Positions 17,710 to 18,678 of a DNA stretch of 18,678 bases are shown in pieces. Position 1 is the first letter of the stretch, and every line of letters starts with the position of its first letter. The DNA comes from an uncultured Verrucomicrobiota bacterium (GTDB lineage: Bacteria; Verrucomicrobiota; Verrucomicrobiia; Limisphaerales; UBA1096): the NCBI GenBank assembly GCA_913050205.1, contig CAJXAU010000006.1, positions 1-18,678 of the forward strand, in the 5' to 3' direction. The position numbers and the translations under genes were made by a program. The notes beneath the pieces were generated by a model that saw nothing but the letters and a program-made list of their open reading frames with translations, had not been told where the DNA came from and searched no databases.

Positions 17710-18339
17710 TCAGCCGTGTTTTGGCCCGGTTACTCTGCCAATGTGACGCTGGATAAATCGCTCAACGAACTTGGCCAAGCGATCCATCTGCATCGTGCTT
17801 GGCTTGAGTTTGGCCAGGCTCTCCCAATCGGATCCGGTCATTTTCGCAGCCACGGCCCGGCTGCCAAGATCCAATCCGCTCTGTTCCCAGTCCGGGGCAA
17901 GGCCCTGAATGGAAAGAAGTTTCACCTCAAACACCGTTCGCCAAAACACCCCTGCCCCGCCGTCATTCAGCCGCCGCACCAACTCGAGTAACAGGGCGTA
18001 CTCGCCGGGCAACGGCGTCTGCTCCTCGGTCGCGCGGGTGATCAAGCGAGTGGCCCGAGCGAGGCAATCGAGCAACTCGACATCGGTACGCAACTTGGGA
18101 AACGTCTCCTTAAGTGCCACCTCGCGCAGCGTGTGCAACTCCGACCGGCGGCTGCGCCGGAAACTAAACTCCGCAACATGAAACAGATCGAGTTTGCCCT
18201 GAAAGGCGGACTTGGGCCGACGTGCACCCTTGGCCACAGTACCAATGCGGCCCATGTCGGGACTAAGCCAGTGGACAACGAGGCTGGTTTCCGTGAGGGG
18301 AAAAAGACGAAGGACTAGACCGGTCGTTCTCTCATCCAT
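17710..18339 (-). CDS. recO: DNA repair protein RecO
   Basis: 209 residues from the ATG at 18339, which begins the conserved N-terminal OB-fold (TTGLVLRLFPLTETSLVVHWLSPDMGRIGTVAKGARRPKSAFQGKLDLF). The helical part follows (ELHTLREVALKETFPKLRTDVELLDCLARATRL) with FEVKLLSIQGLAPDWEQ. RecO anneals single strands and loads RecA with RecR in recombinational repair, in the cytoplasm. The protein is shorter than the usual about 240 residues: the Cys-x2-Cys zinc region normally found after the L-x-G-x-x-P segment is missing, replaced by SGLDLGSRAVA. A frame extending to 18426 is not needed. The start overlaps the upstream DUF502 stop by 8 bases, suggesting translational coupling. One palindrome copy (17771-17778) encodes RLAKF near the C-terminus. 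Confidence 0.9.
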   Translation of the reverse strand: MDERTTGLVLRLFPLTETSLVVHWLSPDMGRIGTVAKGARRPKSAFQGKLDLFHVAEFSFRRSRRSELHTLREVALKETFPKLRTDVELLDCLARATRLITRATEEQTPLPGEYALLLELVRRLNDGGAGVFWRTVFEVKLLSIQGLAPDWEQSGLDLGSRAVAAKMTGSDWESLAKLKPSTMQMDRLAKFVERFIQRHIGRVTGPKHG

Positions 18340-18678
18340 CTTTTGCCAGCAACCGCTCGACCTCAGCCTTGAAGGCGGCCTGAATCCCCCCGGCATTCTC
18401 TGGTGGCACTGCACCAAGACTGACAATGTACTTGATGCCGTCAGCCACCGACATGTCGAGCAATGTCACCTTGCTCTCCGGCAACACCAACAGGAAGCCG
18501 GTGGTCGGGTTCGGCGTGGTCGGCACAAAGATGCTGATGATGCTTTCGCCTTCGTCGGTCTTCACCTGTTCGGCAGTCACAAAGCCCACCGAGAAAAGGC
18601 CCTTGCGTGGAAACTCCACCATGACCACCTGCTTGAAGCTCGATTTTTTCTCCGAGGTAAACGCCTGGTTGACCTGCT
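18332..18678 (-). CDS. DUF502 family membrane protein (5' end beyond window)
   Basis: About 115 C-terminal residues are visible, entering from the window edge with no start. The frame reads QVNQAFTSEKKSSFKQVVMV, then EFPRKGLFSVGFVT, SIFVPTTPNPTTGFLLVLPES, VTLLDMSVADGIKYIVSLGAV and ends in a charged tail. VEFPRKG..SVGFVT, PTTPNPTTGFL and DMSVADGIKYIVS are the hallmarks of DUF502 proteins, which usually have two N-terminal membrane helices (not in view). Their function is unknown. The stop overlaps the recO start by 8 bases. Confidence 0.9.
   Translation of the reverse strand, partial: QVNQAFTSEKKSSFKQVVMVEFPRKGLFSVGFVTAEQVKTDEGESIISIFVPTTPNPTTGFLLVLPESKVTLLDMSVADGIKYIVSLGAVPPENAGGIQAAFKAEVERLLAKDG

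Overview
The window looks like chromosome from a GC-rich Gram-negative bacterium, most likely a member of the Verrucomicrobiota (Limisphaerales/Pedosphaera-like; inferred from gene content, no rRNA or marker tree available). The clues are a prepilin-like protein of the '[12 protein letters not shown]' type, planctomycete/verrucomicrobial-style exported cytochromes joined to PA14-like, FG-GAP and WD40 domains, a Tat-exported sugar isomerase/epimerase, a tiny lipoprotein, and few clear Shine-Dalgarno sequences.

Layout. 1-1596 (minus): a CvpA-like membrane protein cut by the window edge, and a TatD-family nuclease. 1729-3276 (plus): a ClpX-like AAA+ ATPase lacking the zinc-binding domain. 3318-7407 (minus): an SDR oxidoreductase, a small unknown protein, a five-heme exported cytochrome and metF. 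7461-7530 is a pair of inverted REP-like hairpins. 7543-9428 (minus): a Tat-exported TIM-barrel protein and a prepilin-like protein ending in a strong terminator. 9543-13485 (plus): an MGMT-family (alkyltransferase-like) protein whose stop overlaps the next start, an FG-GAP protein with a heme site, a GYF plus cyclic-nucleotide-binding fusion, a coiled-coil membrane protein and a 57-residue lipoprotein followed by a terminator. 13643-16246 (plus): clpB. 16314-18678 (minus): a cytochrome-WD40 protein, recO and a DUF502 protein cut by the window edge. Housekeeping proteostasis, DNA repair and one-carbon genes are thus mixed with exported redox proteins; only the MGMT/FG-GAP pair, the coiled-coil/lipoprotein pair and recO/DUF502 look tightly coupled.

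The most striking feature is not a gene. The palindromic octamer TTGGCCAA, usually within CGCTTGGCCAAGCG, occurs 29 times by my manual count, against about 0.3 expected for an octamer in random sequence of this length. It lies in genes on both strands, in all three reading frames (Leu-Ala-Lys 12, Leu-Gly-Gln 7, Ala-Trp-Pro-Ser 5) and in intergenic gaps (5), and forms 12-bp tandem duplications. It resembles the highly iterated palindrome HIP1 of cyanobacteria in behaviour but has a different sequence. I do not recognise it as a described element.

No gap between called genes exceeds 300 bases. I saw no tRNA, rRNA, CRISPR array, insertion sequence or phage gene.
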